From: Microbacteriaceae bacterium VKM Ac-2855
GTDB taxonomy: Bacteria; Actinomycetota; Actinomycetes; Actinomycetales; Microbacteriaceae
Assembly (NCBI GenBank): GCA_013204985.1
Contig: JABMLG010000009.1
Coordinates: 1-64,000, forward strand
Direction of reading: 5' to 3'
DNA: 64,000 bases
In this document: one piece after another, positions 61,046 to 64,000 of the stretch
Position numbering within the stretch: position 1 is the stretch's first letter
Layout of the letters: each line of letters opens with the position of its first letter
Notes under the pieces: model-generated
The model's input: only the letters and a program-made list of their open reading frames with translations
The model's database searches: none
Told to the model about the DNA's origin: nothing
Position numbers and translations under genes: made by a program

Positions 61046-61776
61046 CACAGTGTTCCCTCGAGATCGAGCCGGTAGCCGACGCCCCACACCGTCGAGAGGA
61101 TGGCGGGTTTCATCGGGTCGTCCTCGATCTTCTCCCGCACCCGCCGCACGGTCACCGTCACGGTCGACAGGTCGCCGATCTCCCACAACCACACCGACCG
61201 CAGCAACTGCTCACGACTGAAGGCCTGGCGCGGATGCTTGAGCAAGAACGCGAACAGGTCGTACTCCCGCACCGACAACGCCAACGGCGTCCCGTTCTTC
61301 GTGATGATCCGCGCGGACGGGTCCAGGCTGAACGCGCCGGCCGTGAGCGGCGCCTCCGGCGTGAGCTCGGTGAGGCTGCGGCGAAGGATCGATTGCACCC
61401 GGAGCACCAGCTCCCGCGGCGAGAACGGTTTGGTCAGGTAGTCGTCCGCGCCGGCCTCCAGCCCCGCGATCCGATCCTCGGTCGCTCCCAGCGCTGTCAG
61501 CATGATGATCGGCACCGATCTGGTCATCCGGATCCGGCGGCAGACCTCGACTCCGTCGATCCCGGGCAGCATGCGATCCAGAACGATGAGGTCGGGTCGG
61601 GCCCGCTCGACCTGCTCCAGAGCCGCGAAACCGTCGGGCGCCGTCGCGACGATGAAGCCCGATGCCGCGAGGTAGGTACCGGCGACTTCGCGCACCGTAG
61701 GGTCATCCTCGACGACGAGAACCCGCCGATCGGCGAGGACGTCGCGGCTTCGGGCGGTCGGGCGCTGCGAACTCAC
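61045..61776 (-). CDS. OmpR/PhoB-family response regulator
   Basis: A 243-residue regulator. The receiver domain has acidic residues Asp24-Asp25, phospho-Asp67 (LIVLDRMLPGIDG), then LTALGA and Lys near 117 (YLTKPFSPREL). The C-terminal winged helix includes FLLKHPRQAFSREQLLRSVW. TATCCT lies 5 nt before the GTG start. It is the partner of the kinase at 59891 and may control the Moco oxidoreductase genes downstream (inference from order). Confidence 0.93.
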   Translation of the reverse strand: MSSQRPTARSRDVLADRRVLVVEDDPTVREVAGTYLAASGFIVATAPDGFAALEQVERARPDLIVLDRMLPGIDGVEVCRRIRMTRSVPIIMLTALGATEDRIAGLEAGADDYLTKPFSPRELVLRVQSILRRSLTELTPEAPLTAGAFSLDPSARIITKNGTPLALSVREYDLFAFLLKHPRQAFSREQLLRSVWLWEIGDLSTVTVTVRRVREKIEDDPMKPAILSTVWGVGYRLDLEGTL

Positions 61777-61885
61777 GCTTCAGGATAGGTACGAGACCGC
61801 CCCGATGCGCCCGTCCCTCGGGAGACGGATGAGGCCGTCCGCGGTTCGTAATGATTCCGGGCGGTGAACGAGAGCGCGTCTTTCC

Positions 61886-61891
61886 TAGTGT
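61886..61891 (+). promoter_or_regulatory. -10 hexamer for the methyltransferase
   Basis: TAGTGT, 6 nt before the ATG at 61898. Confidence 0.45.
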
Positions 61892-61897
61892 CGGACC

Positions 61898-62560
61898 ATG
61901 TCGACCCCTCTTCCCGCCTCCGAGTTCGGCGCCGCCTACGAATCAGCGCTGCGCGATCCGGGACGAATCCTGCACTTGATCGAGCAGCACTCCGATCCGA
62001 ACGAACGGGTGCGGATGGCGACGGAGCGGTTCCGGGGTTCCGCCGACGACATCGACCGCGACGTGATCCGGTCCGTAACCGGTCCGCTGCTGGACATCGG
62101 TTGCGGCCCGGGGCGCATGGTGCGCGCCGGGATCCTCGCCGGTGAGATGTCGCTCGGTATCGACATCTCCCGCGCCGCCGTCGAGATCGCAACCACCGCC
62201 GGCCTCCCCGTCCTGCTTCGCTCCGTCTTCCAGGATCTACCCGGTGAAGGCACCTGGGGTGCGGCGCTACTCATCGACGGGAACATCGGCATCGGCGGTG
62301 ATCCTCGTCACCTGCTCGAACGCTGCCACGACCTCGTCCGACCCGGCGGCCGACTGATCGTCGAGGCGCACCCCGACGCCCGACGCGACCGCATCTTCGA
62401 CGCGATCCTGATCGACGATGAAGCCAGAACCGGGTCGCCCTTCCCCTGGGCCGAGATCGGTGTGATCCCCCTGCGCCGCTGCGCTGTGGAGTCGGGATGG
62501 AACCTCCACAGGGAATGGCGCCGTGCCGGCCGCTCCTTCGCGGCGTACACGAAGGAGTGA
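61898..62560 (+). CDS. Class I SAM-dependent methyltransferase
   Basis: A 220-residue Rossmann methyltransferase. The SAM loop is LLDIGCGPGRMVRAG at 64-78. An acidic residue pair (GIDISRAAVEI) ends the second strand, and LVRPGGRLIVEAHPDA near 148 is the motif III region. No substrate domain is visible. It is separated from the next gene by 3 nt. Confidence 0.87.
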   Translation: MSTPLPASEFGAAYESALRDPGRILHLIEQHSDPNERVRMATERFRGSADDIDRDVIRSVTGPLLDIGCGPGRMVRAGILAGEMSLGIDISRAAVEIATTAGLPVLLRSVFQDLPGEGTWGAALLIDGNIGIGGDPRHLLERCHDLVRPGGRLIVEAHPDARRDRIFDAILIDDEARTGSPFPWAEIGVIPLRRCAVESGWNLHREWRRAGRSFAAYTKE

Positions 62561-62563
62561 GCG

Positions 62564-63898
62564 GTGCGCCGCTCCGCTCAGCAATCGCGGGCGGCGGCGA
62601 TCGGTCTCGTCGTCGCCGTGCTCCTCATCGTCGCAGCGATCGCGATCCCCGCCGTGACGGGGTGGGAGGTCTGGGCGAACCACTTCCCACCGCTCCACGC
62701 CGAGTGGGCCCCGCACCTGGGCCCGGGAACGATTCCGGCGCTGATCCTCTCAGTTCTCGCCCTCCGCTACGCTGCGCGTGCCGCCGCACGGCTCACGTGG
62801 CGCGAACTGCTGGTGTGGACCTTCCTCGCAACGTTGCTGTGGCTCGTGAGTCTCGCCCTCGTCGACGGACCGAACGGACTCGGCGCGATCCTCGACAGCA
62901 GCCACGAATATCTGCAGACCGCCCGATCCATCACGGATGTGCCGGCCACCCTGCACGAATACATCTCGCGGATCCCGCTGCACTCCCCGGACAACTGGCC
63001 CACCCACGTCGCCGGACATCCACCCGGCGCCGTGCTGTTCTTCTGGGTGCTCGTCCAGCTCGGCTGGGGCGGCTGGCCCACTGTCGGTGCCGTTGTCATC
63101 CTCGCCGCGGCCACGACGCCACTCGCCGTGCTCATCACCCTCCGTCGTCTCGCCGCCGAGAACCTCGGGCGCACCGCAGCCCCGTTCCTCGTTTTCGGAC
63201 CCGCCGCGATCTGGACCGCCGTCTCCGCCGATGGACTGTTCGCCGCGGTCGCCGCGTGGGGCTTGTGCACCCTCGCCGTCGCCGCGACATCGACGCGGCG
63301 CTCGCCGATGATCCTGTGGAGCGTTCTGTCAGGCCTCCTGCTCGGCGCCTGCGTGATGCTCTCCTACGGGCTCCCCCTCCTGTGCCTCCTCGCGATCGCG
63401 ATCCTCCTCATCGCACGCAACGGGAGCCCTTTGCTGTGGGCTGTGCCGAGTGCGGTCGCCGTCGTGATCGCCTTCGCGATGGCCGGATTCGTCTTCTGGG
63501 ACGCGTACCCCGTCCTCGTACAGCGTTACTGGGACGGCATCGCTGCGCGGCGACCTCTCGACTACTGGATCTGGGGCAACCTCGCCGCGCTCGCCATCAG
63601 CAGCGGCCCTCTCGTCGGCGCCGCCATCGGCATCGCCGTCACAGGATCGTGGCGGCTGAGGCGTCTCGCCGACGATCACCGTGTCGTTGTGGCGCTCTCG
63701 CTCGCGGCCGTCGCGAGTGTCGTCCTCGCCGACCTCAGTCAGATGAGCAAGGCCGAAGTCGAACGGATCTGGCTCCCCTTCGTTCCCTGGCTGCTCCTCG
63801 CCACCGCGCTACTGCCCTCCCGCTGGCGCCGCTACGGCCTCGCGGGGCAACTCGGCTTCGCCGTCCTCACGCAACACCTGCTCTTCACAGGGTGGTGA
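62564..63898 (+). CDS. Multi-helix membrane protein, GT-C-like
   Basis: A 444-residue protein with roughly ten to twelve helices. A long first outside loop (DSSHEYLQTARSITDVPA, then WPTHVAGHPPGAVLFFW) resembles lipid-linked sugar transferases of the GT-C fold, where an acidic residue in that loop is catalytic. It is not recognised as a named family member. AAGGAG lies before the GTG start. With the GT2, epimerase and DUF2064 genes it suggests a surface glycan pathway. Confidence 0.65.
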   Translation: MRRSAQQSRAAAIGLVVAVLLIVAAIAIPAVTGWEVWANHFPPLHAEWAPHLGPGTIPALILSVLALRYAARAAARLTWRELLVWTFLATLLWLVSLALVDGPNGLGAILDSSHEYLQTARSITDVPATLHEYISRIPLHSPDNWPTHVAGHPPGAVLFFWVLVQLGWGGWPTVGAVVILAAATTPLAVLITLRRLAAENLGRTAAPFLVFGPAAIWTAVSADGLFAAVAAWGLCTLAVAATSTRRSPMILWSVLSGLLLGACVMLSYGLPLLCLLAIAILLIARNGSPLLWAVPSAVAVVIAFAMAGFVFWDAYPVLVQRYWDGIAARRPLDYWIWGNLAALAISSGPLVGAAIGIAVTGSWRLRRLADDHRVVVALSLAAVASVVLADLSQMSKAEVERIWLPFVPWLLLATALLPSRWRRYGLAGQLGFAVLTQHLLFTGW

Positions 63899-64000
63899 TG
63901 AGCGCGTGGCCACACCTTTCCCGCACTCGTCGCATAACCGCGACGCGATCGACCGGTAGCGTCGATGCGGGGTCAGGCGGCCCCGCAGAACGGGAGCACG
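63899..64000. other. Intergenic tail of the window
   Basis: The final 102 bases hold no supported feature. A TAGCGT near 63957 could be a -10 element for a gene beyond the window. Confidence 0.3.

Overview
The window is high-GC actinobacterial DNA, most like Microbacteriaceae (Microbacterium or a close relative). Support comes from the gene set (CofD for coenzyme F420, Xi-class thiol transferase, bL32-RNase III-MutM block), the strong GC3 bias that opens long antisense frames, and many genes whose -10 hexamer lies 6-7 nt before the start codon. No tRNA, rRNA, CRISPR array, transposase or phage gene was seen. The species cannot be fixed from the sequence alone.

Layout. 1-6.5 kb: lipB-lipA and, convergently, smc-ftsY. 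6.6-13.3 kb: a molybdenum cofactor (Moco) block (moeB-like, moaD, moaA, moeA, moaC, mogA, moaE) with an acetyltransferase. 13.5-17.1 kb: a two-gene xanthine dehydrogenase with an FAD subunit and an FeS-Mo fusion. 17.2-25.1 kb: accessory genes (TetR-acetyltransferase-MFS, VOC, an 8-oxoguanine-deaminase-like amidohydrolase, a thiol transferase, ChrB-MFS). 25.1-41.2 kb: purine and ureide catabolism (xdhC, allB, uricase, guaD, pucR, HIU hydrolase, OHCU decarboxylase, mocA, sufU-like, RpiR, allC, pucG, an HpxZ-like/amidase fusion, a formamidase). 42.2-44.7 kb: mutM-rnc-rpmF-DUF177. 44.8-53.2 kb: reductive pyrimidine catabolism with an ABC importer and an F420-type flavin oxidoreductase. 53.7-54.7 kb: cofD. 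54.9-63.9 kb: mtnP, then a poorly described set (epimerase, GT2, DUF2064, membrane protein, five-helix Moco oxidoreductase, two-component system, methyltransferase, GT-C-like membrane protein).

How it works together. The central genes predict guanine to xanthine to urate to hydroxyisourate to OHCU to allantoin to allantoate to ureidoglycine to oxalurate, and probably on to oxamate and oxalate. The Moco genes, mocA, xdhC and perhaps the SufU-like protein serve the xanthine dehydrogenase. The 44.8-53.2 kb operon predicts dihydropyrimidine to carbamoyl-beta-alanine to beta-alanine to malonate semialdehyde. No classical dihydropyrimidine dehydrogenase is present, but an F420-type LLM enzyme sits in the operon and cofD is next door.

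Genome architecture. DUF177-rpmF-rnc-mutM and smc-ftsY normally lie together in actinobacteria. Here both halves are on the minus strand in the right order but 36 kb of purine/Moco genes separates them. Several promoters of nucleobase genes share a CGAAAC/GTTTCG-type motif. Intergenic spaces hold an 83-85 bp palindromic repeat family at two sites, and long perfect inverted repeats lie between convergent genes. One such repeat set brackets a nuclease-like gene.
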